Counted from the first letter of the stretch, positions 11,711 to 20,775 are shown. The stretch: DNA of 64,000 nucleotides from Rhizobiales bacterium 62-17 (GCA_001898965.1 MKVW01000001.1:990068-1054067); one strand, 5' to 3'. Numbers and translations are program-made. Notes: generated by a model from the sequence alone, not told the origin.

Positions 11711-12391
11711 ATGCGCAAGACCCTCCTCACCGCCGTCGCGCTTTCGGCGATGGCTTCGACCGCGATGGCGGCCGACCTTCCGCGCCGCGCTCCGGCGCCG
11801 GCTCCGGCCCCCATGTATGTTGCGCCGATCTTCACTTGGACCGGCTTCTACGTCGGTGGCCAGCTCGGCGGCGCCTGGAGCGCCAACAACACGAACGGCT
11901 TCATCGGCGGTGGCCACGTTGGCTACAACTACCAGATGAACAACAGCTTCGTGGTTGGTCTCGAAGGTGATTTCGAAGGCACCTCGCTGAAGGGCTCGCG
12001 GGCTTTCTTCCCGGGCGTGCTCGTGAAGAACCGCATCAACTGGCAGGCCTCGATCCGCGCTCGCGCCGGTGTCGCCTTTGACCGTGCGTTGATCTACGCC
12101 ACCGGTGGTGTTGCTTTCGCCGGCCTGCGTAACGAGTTGATCGCGCCGCCGTTCTCCGTCAGCGCCTCGAACACCCGTACGGGCTGGACGATCGGCGCCG
12201 GTGTCGAATACGCGCTCACCAACAACTGGTCGGCTCGCGTTGAATATCGTTATGCCGACTTCGGTCGTCGCAACGATGGCTTTGGCTTCCTCTTCGCGAA
12301 CAACAACAACCGCGTTCAGGAACATGCCGTGCGCGTTGGCGTGTCGTACCGCTTCGGCGGCCCGGCCGGCCCGGTCGTCGCCAGCTACTGA
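11711..12391 (+). CDS. Outer-membrane beta-barrel protein (Omp25/Omp31-like)
   Basis: A 226-residue outer-membrane protein of the Rhizobiales porin-like family. A signal peptide ends at AMA-ADLP, then comes an Ala/Pro-rich linker and the hallmark FTWTGFYVGGQLGGAWS. Alternating beta strands follow, and the chain ends YRFGGPAGPVVASY. The ATG at 11711 is chosen because the signal peptide begins there; the open frame upstream is longer but not coding-like. A strong terminator lies 30 bases downstream, so it is probably transcribed alone. It likely contributes to outer-membrane integrity. Confidence 0.92.
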   Translation: MRKTLLTAVALSAMASTAMAADLPRRAPAPAPAPMYVAPIFTWTGFYVGGQLGGAWSANNTNGFIGGGHVGYNYQMNNSFVVGLEGDFEGTSLKGSRAFFPGVLVKNRINWQASIRARAGVAFDRALIYATGGVAFAGLRNELIAPPFSVSASNTRTGWTIGAGVEYALTNNWSARVEYRYADFGRRNDGFGFLFANNNNRVQEHAVRVGVSYRFGGPAGPVVASY

Positions 12392-12423
12392 GACAAACCG
12401 CGTTTCATGTGAAACGTGATGAG

Positions 12424-12452
12424 CCGGCGGCCTTCGGGCCGCCGGTTTTTTT
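12424..12452 (+). terminator. Rho-independent terminator of the Omp gene
   Basis: Perfect 9-bp stem (12424-12432 with 12437-12445) closed by a TTCG tetraloop and followed by seven T residues. Confidence 0.95.
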
Positions 12453-12555
12453 GTGGCCCTGCCCAGGGGAGGGCCAATTTCACCCCCGGGATTAAGCCTT
12501 GGCCAGAATCGGCGACCCCTGTAGACACGGAACTGGGGAAAGGCCAAAGAGCGGC

Positions 12556-13320
12556 ATGCATATTCTCATCACCAATGACGACGGCATCCACGCGCCCGGT
12601 CTGAAAGTTCTCGAGGGCATCGCCGGTCGAATGGGCGCAAGCCGGATCACCGTCGTCGCTCCGGAAACCGACCAGTCCGGCGTCGCCCATTCGCTGTCGC
12701 TCAACGATCCGCTGCGCCTGCGCGAGGTCACGCCCAACCATTTCGCGGTGCAGGGGACGCCGACCGATTGCGTCATCATGGCCATCCATAAGGTCCTCGA
12801 TGGCGCGCGGCCCGACATGGTGCTCTCGGGCGTCAACGCCGGGCACAACGTCGCCGAGGACGTCACCTATTCCGGCACGGTCGCGGGCGCGATGGAGGCC
12901 GCGATTCTCGGCATTCCCGCCGTCGCTCTGTCGCAGAGCTTTGCGCCTGGTGGCCGCGACATGATTCCCTGGGACAATGTCGAAACCCATGCGCCGGACA
13001 TTCTGCGCCGCCTGCTCGATCTCGGCATTCCGCAAGGGACATTGGTCAATCTCAACTTCCCGCGTTGCTCGGCGAGTGAGGTGCGCGGCATCTCGGTGTG
13101 CAGCCAAGGCAAGCGCGACGCGGCACTCCTGCGCATCGAGGAACGCTTCGATGGCCGCCACCGTCCTTATTACTGGATCGGTTTTCAGCGCCAGACATCG
13201 GCTCCGGGTGCGGGCTCTGATCTGGCGGCGCTGGCCGACAACCGCATTTCCGTAACGCCACTGCGCATTGATCTCACCGATCGGGAGGCCATGCAGAAAT
13301 ATGCCGGTGCCTTTGCCTGA
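12556..13320 (+). CDS. surE: 5'/3'-nucleotidase SurE
   Basis: A 254-residue metal-dependent nucleoside monophosphate phosphatase. The N-terminus MHILITNDDGIHAPG holds the paired Asp residues of the metal site; SGVNAGHN supplies the conserved Asn, and the YSGTVAGAMEA segment is also diagnostic. The ATG at 12556 is chosen to begin the fold directly; an upstream in-frame ATG adds 19 unsupported residues. It forms the classical surE-pcm-nlpD order with the next two genes, linked to stationary-phase survival in other proteobacteria. Confidence 0.96.
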   Translation: MHILITNDDGIHAPGLKVLEGIAGRMGASRITVVAPETDQSGVAHSLSLNDPLRLREVTPNHFAVQGTPTDCVIMAIHKVLDGARPDMVLSGVNAGHNVAEDVTYSGTVAGAMEAAILGIPAVALSQSFAPGGRDMIPWDNVETHAPDILRRLLDLGIPQGTLVNLNFPRCSASEVRGISVCSQGKRDAALLRIEERFDGRHRPYYWIGFQRQTSAPGAGSDLAALADNRISVTPLRIDLTDREAMQKYAGAFA

Positions 13321-13341
13321 TGTCTTCCCGGGGATGACGCC

Positions 13342-14025
13342 ATGAACGGCGGCGTCCCTGCGACCACGCCGCTGTCGGCCACCGATCAAGCGCGCATGGC
13401 TTTCGTCCTGCGGCTGCGCGGGCGGGGCATTTCCGATCTCAGGGTCTTGCGGGCGCTCGAAACCATCCCGCGTGAATTGTTCGTCCCGCACCGGCATGTC
13501 GATCTGGCTTGGCGCGACCTGGCCCTGCCGATCGCCTGCGGCCAGACCATGCCCGAGCCGTTTCTCGTCGCCCGCATGCTCGAAGCCTTGAAGCTGCAAC
13601 CCTCGATGCGCGTCTACGAGATCGGCACCGGCTCCGGTTACACCACCGCCATTCTGGCGAATGTCGCCAGCGAGGTTTTGTCCTGCGAGCGCTATCAGAC
13701 CCTGGCGAGCCAGTCGGCCGAGCGGCTGCGTCAGATCGGGCTGGAAAACGCCCGGATCGAATGGCGCGATGGATTGGTGCCGCCGGAAGGAGCAGGGCAG
13801 TTCGATCGTGTCCTCGTCCATGGCGTCCTGAACGAGATTCCCCGCCAGATCGGCGCTCTGATCCATGGAGCGGGCCTGATCATCTGTGCCCGCGCGGATT
13901 CGTCCGGCCAGGTCCATCTGGTCAGTTTGCGCCGCGACGCAGCCGCCGAAGATGGCTACGAAACGACCGTCATCGCACCCTGCCGATTGACGCCTTTGGT
14001 GCCCGGAAAATCCCTTCCACTTTAG
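13342..14025 (+). CDS. pcm: Protein-L-isoaspartate O-methyltransferase
   Basis: A 227-residue SAM-dependent repair enzyme that methylates isoaspartyl residues in aged proteins. The N-terminal RELFVPHRHVDLAW and ACGQTMPEPF segments are the substrate-site signatures of the family, and the SAM-binding motif I is VYEIGTGSGYTTAIL. The acidic post-I position normally reads Glu in a GxxxE pattern; here LSCERY matches. It follows surE by 21 bases and precedes the nlpD-like gene after a 192-base AT-rich leader. Confidence 0.94.
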   Translation: MNGGVPATTPLSATDQARMAFVLRLRGRGISDLRVLRALETIPRELFVPHRHVDLAWRDLALPIACGQTMPEPFLVARMLEALKLQPSMRVYEIGTGSGYTTAILANVASEVLSCERYQTLASQSAERLRQIGLENARIEWRDGLVPPEGAGQFDRVLVHGVLNEIPRQIGALIHGAGLIICARADSSGQVHLVSLRRDAAAEDGYETTVIAPCRLTPLVPGKSLPL

Positions 14026-14217
14026 GATCGGACCACGATCAAGCATCCGCCGGCACGTATTATTACAATATAAAACGCAATTATTTCAGTCGCATAATTC
14101 TATTCGGCGGCGAATTTTCGGAAAATTCTGACAAATCGATTCATCATAAACCCCGTCTTAACCGACCGCGCATTTAATGAATCTGCGAACGTGAATGCGT
14201 GGTGTGCGGGTAAGCAA

Positions 14218-15462
14218 ATGAGTGCAAGGTCCAAATTTTCCTCAGTGCGCATGCCAATGCGCTTTGCCTTGATGAGCGCGACCGCGTTGTTGATCGCCGG
14301 TTGCTCTGACTCCTCCCGGCTAGCCGATCTCACCGGTGGCGTTGATCGTACCGCCACAGGCTCGGTGCCGCGTCCACCGGACTCGGTGAGCAGCGGTGGC
14401 TATCCGATGGCCCAACAGGCTGCGCCCGCGCCGGTGCGTTCCGCCTCGATCCAGTCTTCGCCGCTGCCACCGCCATCGGTGCCCTCGCGGCCGAACTATT
14501 CAGCCCCGGCCACCGCCAGCCCGCAATTGTCCTCTGCCGCGCCCGCGCAGCATGTCGCGACGACCGCGAGCACGGGCGCCCGTTCTTCCGGTCCGTGGAC
14601 CGCCGCCGGTGGTACCACCATCGTCGTCGGGCAGGGCGACACGGCTGGCGCTCTGTCCAATCGTTATGGCGTGCCGCAGGACGCATTGTTGAAAGTCAAC
14701 GGCCTGTCGTCGGCATCGCAGATCCAGCCCGGCTCGCGCGTCGTCATTCCGATCTACAGTCTGTCTTCTTCGTCGCCGTCCTCGGCGCCGCAGGCCCAGG
14801 CCGCCCGGCCGGAGCAGCGGCCGGTCGCGGCCGCCAAGCCCGAGCATAAGCCGGCGCATGTCGCCGAGACCAAGCCCGCGCCCACCGCCAAGCCGAAGAT
14901 GGCCGAGGTCAAGAAGCCCGAACCGGCCCGCAAGCCGGAGAAGGTGGCCGAGAAGCCGGCCGAGCCGGTGAAGGTAGCGAAGGTGGAGCCGAACGCGCGC
15001 CCGACGAAGGTCGACGCGACGCCGACGGCCAGCGTTCCGGCGCAGGCTCCCGAAGTTAAGCCGGCGGCGACCACCGCCAGCGCCGATGACGGCAAGCCCG
15101 AATTCCGGTGGCCGGCTCGTGGCCGCATCATTCAAGGCTTCAAGGCCGGCGGCAACGACGGTATCAACATCGCGGTGCCGGAAGGCACGGCTGTGAAAGC
15201 GGCTGAAGGCGGCGTCGTCGCCTATGCCGGCAGCGAGCTGAAGGGCTACGGCAATCTGGTTCTGATCCGTCATCCCAATGGTTTCGTCTCCGCCTATGCC
15301 CATAACGGCCAGCTCAGCGTGAAGCGCGGCGAAACCGTCAAGCGCGGGCAGACCATCGCCACGTCCGGCCAGTCGGGCAACGTGTCCTCGCCGCAGCTCC
15401 ACTTCGAACTGCGCAAGGGCTCCACGCCGGTCGATCCGTCGAGCTATCTGGCGGGCCTCTAA
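14218..15462 (+). CDS. NlpD-like lipoprotein: LysM plus degenerate LytM (M23) domain
   Basis: A 414-residue envelope lipoprotein. A signal ends in the lipobox LLIAGC. A Pro/Ala-rich stretch, one LysM peptidoglycan-binding domain (TTIVVGQGDTAGAL to VVIPIYS), a long Lys/Pro/Ala linker and a C-terminal LytM domain follow. The LytM metal ligands are missing: the usual HxGxD region reads GGNDGINIAV, as in E. coli NlpD. YAHNG and LHFELRKG remain. It is therefore probably not a peptidase but an activator of cell-separation amidases. The start at 14218 is preferred over an in-frame GTG at 14191 because the signal follows closely. Position after surE-pcm supports the NlpD assignment. Confidence 0.88.
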   Translation: MSARSKFSSVRMPMRFALMSATALLIAGCSDSSRLADLTGGVDRTATGSVPRPPDSVSSGGYPMAQQAAPAPVRSASIQSSPLPPPSVPSRPNYSAPATASPQLSSAAPAQHVATTASTGARSSGPWTAAGGTTIVVGQGDTAGALSNRYGVPQDALLKVNGLSSASQIQPGSRVVIPIYSLSSSSPSSAPQAQAARPEQRPVAAAKPEHKPAHVAETKPAPTAKPKMAEVKKPEPARKPEKVAEKPAEPVKVAKVEPNARPTKVDATPTASVPAQAPEVKPAATTASADDGKPEFRWPARGRIIQGFKAGGNDGINIAVPEGTAVKAAEGGVVAYAGSELKGYGNLVLIRHPNGFVSAYAHNGQLSVKRGETVKRGQTIATSGQSGNVSSPQLHFELRKGSTPVDPSSYLAGL

Positions 15463-15515
15463 TATCTGAAAGTTTGCTCCGGTCGCCGCGAGACACGTGC
15501 ACTGGGCAAAAGAAG

Positions 15516-15550
15516 GGCGGCGGGGTCCAAAGAAAGGCCCCGCCGCCTTT
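15516..15550 (+). terminator. Terminator after the nlpD-like gene
   Basis: A 10-bp perfect GC stem (15516-15525 with 15538-15547), loop of 12 bases, followed by a short T run. Confidence 0.75.
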
Positions 15551-15629
15551 GCATTCGCGGTCTGCGGAATCTGATATTGCCTAAAAACTAATCGCCATGC
15601 AGCGTCACGGCGAAGGTGAAATCAGAATC

Positions 15630-16538
15630 ATGTCCGCTTCCCGTTCTCTCGACCGTCTCGGTCTCTTCCTCACACTCGCTTTTTGCCTGTCCTGGTCGGT
15701 CCAGCAGGTGGCTGCCAAACTGGCCATGCCGGAAGTGCCGGCGCTCACCCAGGCGGCGGTGCGCTCGGTCGGGGCTTGTCTCATCGTCGGCATGTGGATG
15801 TGGCTGCGCCAACCCGACGTGTTCCGCCGCGACGGCACGCTCACCAGCGGTCTGATCGCCGGCTTTTTCTTCGCGTTGGAATTCTTGCTACTGTTTTTGG
15901 GCCTGCAACGGACGACGGCGAGCCACGCTATCTTGTTCATCTACACGGCGCCGCTCTTCGTCTCCCTGGGGGTGATCTGGGTCGCGCCGGACGAGCGCTT
16001 GCGCCTGTCGCAATGGCTCGGCCTGGCGCTCGCCTTCATCGGTGTCGCCTTGGCGTTGAGCGTTTCGTTCAGCGTGTCGAGGGACATGTTGATCGGCGAC
16101 GTGCTGTGCCTGCTGGCCGGTATTGGCTGGGCGATCACCACGCTGATCATCAAAGGCACCAAACTCAGATTCGCGCCAGCTTCGAAGATCTTGCTCTATC
16201 AGCTTGCCGTATCGTCGATTTTCCTGGTTCTTGCAGCTCTGGTGAAAGGTGAGAGCCCAAGCTTCTCGATTTCCGCCTTGGCCTATGCGTCGCTCGCCTA
16301 TCAGACGATCTGGGTTGCCGCGATTACCTTCATGGGCTGGATGTGGCTGGTCGCGCATTATCGCGCTGCTGAACTGTCGGCACTGACATTCCTCACGCCG
16401 GTGCTCGGCGTCCTAGCCGGCTGGGCCATCATGGGCGATCCACTGCCGCCGCAATTCACGCTCGCGGTGGCGCTGCTGATCGCTGGCCTCTTGCTGGTGA
16501 GTTGGCCGCGCAAGGCGCCGCGGCCGGAAGCGGCATAG
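15630..16538 (+). CDS. EamA/DMT-family transporter
   Basis: A 302-residue inner-membrane protein with about ten hydrophobic helices arranged as two EamA repeats, characteristic of the drug/metabolite transporter superfamily (RhaT/YdcZ-type exporters and permeases). The first repeat covers roughly residues 10-140, the second 150-295, with the conserved GW and GP-like turns between helices. The start at 15630 (MSASRS) follows GAAGGTGA. An in-frame ATG at 15597 would add 11 polar residues. It is convergent with the SDR gene with a 3-base gap. Substrate unknown. Confidence 0.85.
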   Translation: MSASRSLDRLGLFLTLAFCLSWSVQQVAAKLAMPEVPALTQAAVRSVGACLIVGMWMWLRQPDVFRRDGTLTSGLIAGFFFALEFLLLFLGLQRTTASHAILFIYTAPLFVSLGVIWVAPDERLRLSQWLGLALAFIGVALALSVSFSVSRDMLIGDVLCLLAGIGWAITTLIIKGTKLRFAPASKILLYQLAVSSIFLVLAALVKGESPSFSISALAYASLAYQTIWVAAITFMGWMWLVAHYRAAELSALTFLTPVLGVLAGWAIMGDPLPPQFTLAVALLIAGLLLVSWPRKAPRPEAA

Positions 16539-16541
16539 CTC

Positions 16542-17369
16542 TCAGCCTGCGAGAAAGCCGCCATCGGTGGATAGAACATGTCCGACGACGAAACTGGCCT
16601 CGTCGGACATCAGCCAGATGACGGCGGCGGCGACTTCTTCCGGATGCCCCATTCGCCGCAGCGGCAGCCCGGCAGCCACGGTGCGCATGTCGGCGATCCC
16701 AGAGCCGAGCATCATGTCGGTGACCACGCGGCCGGGCGCGACGGCGTTGATGCGAATGCCGGACGGGGCATATTCCATGGCCGCCGCGCGCGTCAGCGAG
16801 ATGGTCGCGGCTTTGGACGCGCCATAAAGCGCCAGTCCCGGATTGGGGTTTCGCACGCCGCTGACGCTTGTGTTGTTGACGATCGTGCCGCCGCCAGATG
16901 TGAGCAACGCGGGAATTTCGTGGCGCAGCGCATAAAAGACGGCGCGGACATTGGTGTCGAACACCCGTGCGTAGACATCGTCGGTCTGTTCGGCGAGAGG
17001 CGCGCGCCGTTCCTGGAAACCGGCATTGTTGAACACCGCATCGATACGCCCGAACCGCGCCATCGTCTTTTCGATCGTGCGGGCCATGTCGGCTTCCTGC
17101 GTGACATCAGCGGCGACGAACAAAGCGTCGGTGCCCAACCGCTCGATGTATTCGGCGAGAGATTGACCCAACGCCTGCCGCCGTCCTGTAACGATAACGG
17201 CGGATGCGCCTTCCGATGCCATCATCAAAGCCGTGGCGCGGCCGATGCCACTGGTGGCGCCGGTGACCAGGCAAATGCGGCCCTTGAGGCGTTCGGCGGG
17301 TGCGTGAATGGGTGTCGGGCCGGCAAGATCGACGAGCGCGGGAGAGGTTGGCATCGCTGAGGCCGTCAT
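16542..17369 (-). CDS. Short-chain dehydrogenase/reductase (SDR)
   Basis: A 275-residue classical SDR. The cofactor-binding motif TGATSGIG lies near residue 38, NNAG marks the central strand, and the catalytic Ser-Tyr-Lys are in NNTSVSG and YGASKAA. The ending FVVGHVLSTDGGFLAG is standard. Its ATG overlaps the stop of the upstream MarR-GNAT gene as ATGA, so translation is coupled and the pair forms an operon. An alternative start lies at 17354. The redox substrate is unknown; the regulator upstream probably controls it. Confidence 0.9.
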   Translation of the reverse strand: MTASAMPTSPALVDLAGPTPIHAPAERLKGRICLVTGATSGIGRATALMMASEGASAVIVTGRRQALGQSLAEYIERLGTDALFVAADVTQEADMARTIEKTMARFGRIDAVFNNAGFQERRAPLAEQTDDVYARVFDTNVRAVFYALRHEIPALLTSGGGTIVNNTSVSGVRNPNPGLALYGASKAATISLTRAAAMEYAPSGIRINAVAPGRVVTDMMLGSGIADMRTVAAGLPLRRMGHPEEVAAAVIWLMSDEASFVVGHVLSTDGGFLAG

Positions 17370-18334
17370 GGGCGCGGCCTCACGAAGCGCTGTTCCAAAA
17401 CTTCCTTGCCCCATTGGGTGCCGGACCATTCCTCCACGCAAACGAAGCCATGCGCTTCGTAAAGGCGGCGCGCGGCGGAAAGGCCGGCGAAGGTCCACAG
17501 ATGCGTTTCGCTGAAAGCCTTTTCGTCGACGAAGGCGAGGGCGGCCGAAAGGAGTTTGCGGCCGACACCGCCGCCACGCACCCCATCATCGACAATGAAC
17601 CAGCGCAGATGGGCGATGTTGCTGCCCGCATTCTTTCGATTGAGGTCTTCGCCATCGATGGCGATCGAGCCGATGATCTGGCCGTCTTGCAGGGCGGCCC
17701 AGATGGCATTGCGCGGCGTTTCCAGGCGACCGCAGAAATCGGCTAAACCGCTTGCCACAACCGATTCAAAACGCTGCCCAAAACCAGTTTCCCGCGCATA
17801 GTAGAGCGCATGCATCTGCGTGATACGCGCGATGAGGCCTGGCTGATAGCCGGCGACGATTTCGATGCGGGGAGGGGCGGTGCTAGCGTGCGCGGTGACA
17901 ACGCCCTCGGCATCCAGCGCATCGGTATAAAGGCGCAGTCCCTCCAACACAGTGCGGCCCTGATCGGATTTCATACGGCCCAGCGCATCGGCGACCTGCG
18001 TGCGTGCGAAAGCATGGATGGCGGCAACCTGCTTTTTGCCTCTTGCGGTGAGGGACAGGATTTTGACGCGGGCATCCTCGCCGGCTTCTTCCTTCACGTC
18101 GCCGGACTCCACCAGCTTGCGCAGCATGCGGCTCACACTCGATTTTTCCAGGCGTAGGCGCGCGCCCAGATCGCGTGCGGTGACGCCGCCTTTTTCAATC
18201 TCGATCAGCGCATGGACGGCGGAGGGCGACAGGTCCGTGCCGGCGAAGGTACCGCCGCCCATGAAACCCAGTTCGCGCACCATCAGCCGCGACGCGGTGC
18301 GGATGTCTTCAATCAAGGATGGATCGATCTTCAC
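17366..18334 (-). CDS. MarR-GNAT fusion regulator
   Basis: A 322-residue two-domain protein. Residues 1-145 form a MarR-type winged helix (SAVHALIEIEKGGVTARDLGARLRL, then KSSVSRMLRKLVESGDV). Residues 155-320 form a GCN5-related acetyltransferase with the acetyl-CoA P-loop VRGGGVGRKLL and the LYEAHGFV motif near the end. Such fusions pair DNA binding with an acetyltransferase fold of mostly unknown target. It is the first gene of an operon with the SDR, and a strong palindromic operator lies just upstream at 18350-18403, arguing for autoregulation. Confidence 0.9.
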   Translation of the reverse strand: MKIDPSLIEDIRTASRLMVRELGFMGGGTFAGTDLSPSAVHALIEIEKGGVTARDLGARLRLEKSSVSRMLRKLVESGDVKEEAGEDARVKILSLTARGKKQVAAIHAFARTQVADALGRMKSDQGRTVLEGLRLYTDALDAEGVVTAHASTAPPRIEIVAGYQPGLIARITQMHALYYARETGFGQRFESVVASGLADFCGRLETPRNAIWAALQDGQIIGSIAIDGEDLNRKNAGSNIAHLRWFIVDDGVRGGGVGRKLLSAALAFVDEKAFSETHLWTFAGLSAARRLYEAHGFVCVEEWSGTQWGKEVLEQRFVRPRP

Positions 18335-18349
18335 GTTCGGAGGCCTTCG

Positions 18350-18403
18350 TTCTATATGGTTGCATCATACAACAATATAGTTGCAATGCGCAACCATATA
18401 GAA
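18350..18403. promoter_or_regulatory. Palindromic operator upstream of the MarR-GNAT gene
   Basis: Two 14-base arms form a perfect inverted repeat (TTCTATATGGTTGC at 18350-18363 and its complement at 18390-18403). A third related half-site, ATATAGTTGC, lies between them at 18376-18385. The element starts 16 bases upstream of the ATG and is AT-rich against GC-rich flanks, as expected for an autoregulated MarR promoter. Confidence 0.8.
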
Positions 18404-18414
18404 GCCGCCGGCAA

Positions 18415-18966
18415 TCAGGGATCGACCGTGCCGCTCACATAATCGATCTTCGGCGCCCGAAAGCCCATGGCCGCCCAGGCGGTGAGGAGCTTCCACATGA
18501 ATCGGCCAGAATGGGTTTTGTAGCTGGGCAATCCATCGGTGAATTCGACGCCCGGCCGGCGATCCCGCGTCATGGTGCGCATATCGAGGGCGGGCTGGTC
18601 AGCCTTGGCGAAGCGGTCCTTGTAGATCGAAAGCCAATGGCCGCCGCTAAATTCCAAGAATATCGGGGCATTGCAGCAGGTGGCGACGACGCGTCGTGTT
18701 TTTGACGCCGGGGTGAGGCGATATTCTCGCAAATGAGCCTGGCCGCGCAGGCAGCGAACGCGATCCTTGCGAAAGAGCAGATAACCAGTTCCGCCATCGG
18801 CTTCGAGAACGCTGGGTGCGCCGTGGCGGGCTTCGAGATTTTGGCCGGCCGTCTGGCAACTGGTGCAATAGCAGGCGGCGGTGACGATCGGCTCGCCTCT
18901 CGTTTCGAAGGCGACCTGGCCGCAGGTGCAGGCCGCCGTCCGAAGCCGCACGGAGGAACTGGTCAT
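18415..18966 (-). CDS. GFA/CENP-V family zinc protein
   Basis: A 183-residue protein of the glutathione-dependent formaldehyde-activating (GFA) family. Cysteines C13, C15, C32, C34 and C37 (CTCGQV and CYCTSC) and a later VATCCNAP form the two zinc sites of the fold. Many members have no proven formaldehyde role, so only the family is certain. It is transcribed divergently from a TetR regulator with a perfect palindrome between them, so it is the likely target of that regulator. Confidence 0.88.
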   Translation of the reverse strand: MTSSSVRLRTAACTCGQVAFETRGEPIVTAACYCTSCQTAGQNLEARHGAPSVLEADGGTGYLLFRKDRVRCLRGQAHLREYRLTPASKTRRVVATCCNAPIFLEFSGGHWLSIYKDRFAKADQPALDMRTMTRDRRPGVEFTDGLPSYKTHSGRFMWKLLTAWAAMGFRAPKIDYVSGTVDP

Positions 18967-18994
18967 GGAGGCTCTCTCAGGTTTCCGTAATTAG

Positions 18995-19009
18995 ACTGGA
19001 CCGTCCAGT
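18995..19009. promoter_or_regulatory. TetR-type operator between GFA and TetR genes
   Basis: Perfect inverted repeat ACTGGAC-C-GTCCAGT, 7-bp arms around one base, placed in the 93-base divergent intergenic region. Spacing and symmetry are typical of TetR-family operators that control both directions. Confidence 0.8.
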
Positions 19010-19059
19010 TTGATCAGTCAAGCGTGAAGGTGTACACAAAGGCATCGAGCAGGGGCGAC

Positions 19060-19695
19060 ATGAACAAGGTGGCGGTGTCACGGATCGAGCGGACGCATCG
19101 GGCGATCGTCACGGCGGCGGCGGACCTGTTTTTGCGCCAAGGCTTCCTTGGCACCAGCATGGACGAGATCGCCGCCGCGGCCGATGTCTCCAAACAAACC
19201 GTCTATGCTCACTTCCAGAGCAAGGAAGCTTTGTTCCTCGATGTCATCCGGGGCATGAGCGGTGGCGCCAGCGCCGAACTGCAAGAACAGGTGGCCGATC
19301 CCGGCGATGATGTGCCCGTCGAGCGCTTCCTTCTCGACTTCGCCAATCAGCAGCTTGCCATCGTGTTGACGCCGCGCCTACTGCAATTGCGGCGCCTGGT
19401 GATTGCCGAGACCGTACGTTTTCCTGAGCTGGGCCGCGAGCTACGCGAGCGCGGACCCATGCGCTCTATCACCCGGCTGGCCCAAGCCTTCGCTCGTTAT
19501 CAAGCGCGCGGCCATCTCGACATGGCTGATCCGATGGCAGCGGCTTCGTTCTTCAACTGGCTGCTGATGGGCGCGATGACCAACGACGCCATGCTGCTCG
19601 GCGATACCGTGATCCCGCCAGCGGACAAGATGCAGGCCCATGCCAAAGAGGCCGTGCGAATCTTCCTGTCCGCCTACGCGATCAAGGCCGCCTAG
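19060..19695 (+). CDS. TetR/AcrR-family regulator
   Basis: A 211-residue regulator. The HTH occupies about residues 10-56: AIVTAAADLFLRQGFLGTSMDEIA, then ADVSKQTVYAHFQSKEALF. The rest is a helical ligand domain. The ATG at 19060 follows AGGGG; an in-frame GTG at 19024 would add 12 residues. It is divergent from the GFA gene, with a perfect operator in between, so it probably represses both genes. Its TAG overlaps the convergent AAA+ gene stop by 4 bases (CTAG). Confidence 0.9.
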   Translation: MNKVAVSRIERTHRAIVTAAADLFLRQGFLGTSMDEIAAAADVSKQTVYAHFQSKEALFLDVIRGMSGGASAELQEQVADPGDDVPVERFLLDFANQQLAIVLTPRLLQLRRLVIAETVRFPELGRELRERGPMRSITRLAQAFARYQARGHLDMADPMAAASFFNWLLMGAMTNDAMLLGDTVIPPADKMQAHAKEAVRIFLSAYAIKAA

Positions 19696-20579
19696 TTCGT
19701 CTTCTTGCCCAGGCGTCCGGCGAGATCCTGAATATATTGCCAGGCGGTGCGGCCGGAGCGGGCGCCGCGCGTCGTCGCCCATTCAAGCGCTTCGGCACGC
19801 ATGGTTTCGGCTGGGATGTCGAGGCCGAAATGCTTGGCGTAGCTGAACACCATATCGAGATATTCTTCCTGGCTGCACTTGTGGAAGCCAAGCCACAGGC
19901 CAAAGCGATCCGAGAGCGAGACTTTCTCTTCAACCGCTTCATGCGGATTGATCGCCGTCGAGCGCTCGTTCTCCATCATGTCGCGCGGCAGCAGGTGCCG
20001 GCGGTTGGAGGTGGCGTAAAACACCACATTGTCGGGCCGGCCCTCAATGCCGCCTTCCAGCACGGCCTTCAGCGATTTGTAGGAGGTGTCGTCGGTATCG
20101 AACGACAGGTCGTCGCAGAAGACGATGAACTGCTGCGGCGATTGCCGCACGATGTTCATCAGCGCCGGCAGGCTCTCGATATCCTCGCGATGGATCTCGA
20201 CCAGTTTCAGAGCATGCGATCCCTGCGGCCGCTCATGGTTGATCTGGGCGTGGATCGCTTTCACCAGCGAGGACTTGCCCATGCCGCGGGCGCCCCAGAG
20301 CAGGGCATTGTTGGCCGGCAGGCCCCGGGCGAAGCGCAGCGTATTGTCGAAAAGCTGGTCGCGAACCCGGTCGACACCCTTGAGCAGAGCCATTTCGACC
20401 CGGTTGACCTTCTTGACCGGCTGTAGCACATGGCCGGCCGCGTGCCAGACGAAGGCATCGGCGGCTTCGAGATCGGGCCGGTCCTGCGTCTTGGGGGCAA
20501 GGCGCTCCAGCGCGCCGGCGATCCGCTCCAGCAGCGGCAGCAGGGTTTCCCGATCGGTAGAATTGCTCATTTGCCCCAT
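19692..20579 (-). CDS. DUF815-family AAA+ ATPase
   Basis: A 295-residue ATPase of the DUF815 family, close to AAA+ proteins. The Walker A motif is WGARGMGKSS near residue 95 and the Walker B motif is IVFCDDLSF; ATSNRRHLLPRDM serves as sensor 1, and the C-terminal QYIQDLAGRL closes the helical lid. The cellular role of the family is not established. The start at 20579 follows AGGAAGG; a second ATG at 20570 is possible. It converges with TetR and lies divergent from yajC. Confidence 0.85.
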   Translation of the reverse strand: MGQMSNSTDRETLLPLLERIAGALERLAPKTQDRPDLEAADAFVWHAAGHVLQPVKKVNRVEMALLKGVDRVRDQLFDNTLRFARGLPANNALLWGARGMGKSSLVKAIHAQINHERPQGSHALKLVEIHREDIESLPALMNIVRQSPQQFIVFCDDLSFDTDDTSYKSLKAVLEGGIEGRPDNVVFYATSNRRHLLPRDMMENERSTAINPHEAVEEKVSLSDRFGLWLGFHKCSQEEYLDMVFSYAKHFGLDIPAETMRAEALEWATTRGARSGRTAWQYIQDLAGRLGKKTN

Positions 20580-20775
20580 CCAATGGTGCGCCTTCCTGAC
20601 GCTGGCGCGGTTTAGCTTGTGAAATGAGGCAGGTCCATGCCGAAACAGGCATTTGAGGGGTTCGGAAAGCGCAGAGCCGGCATTGCTTTACGGGCGACGG
20701 CCGCTATATTCCGCGCCGAATAACCGACCGGTTTGCGCCGGTGCCCGCCAGTCGCTCGATGGAGCCTAGTTTCCA

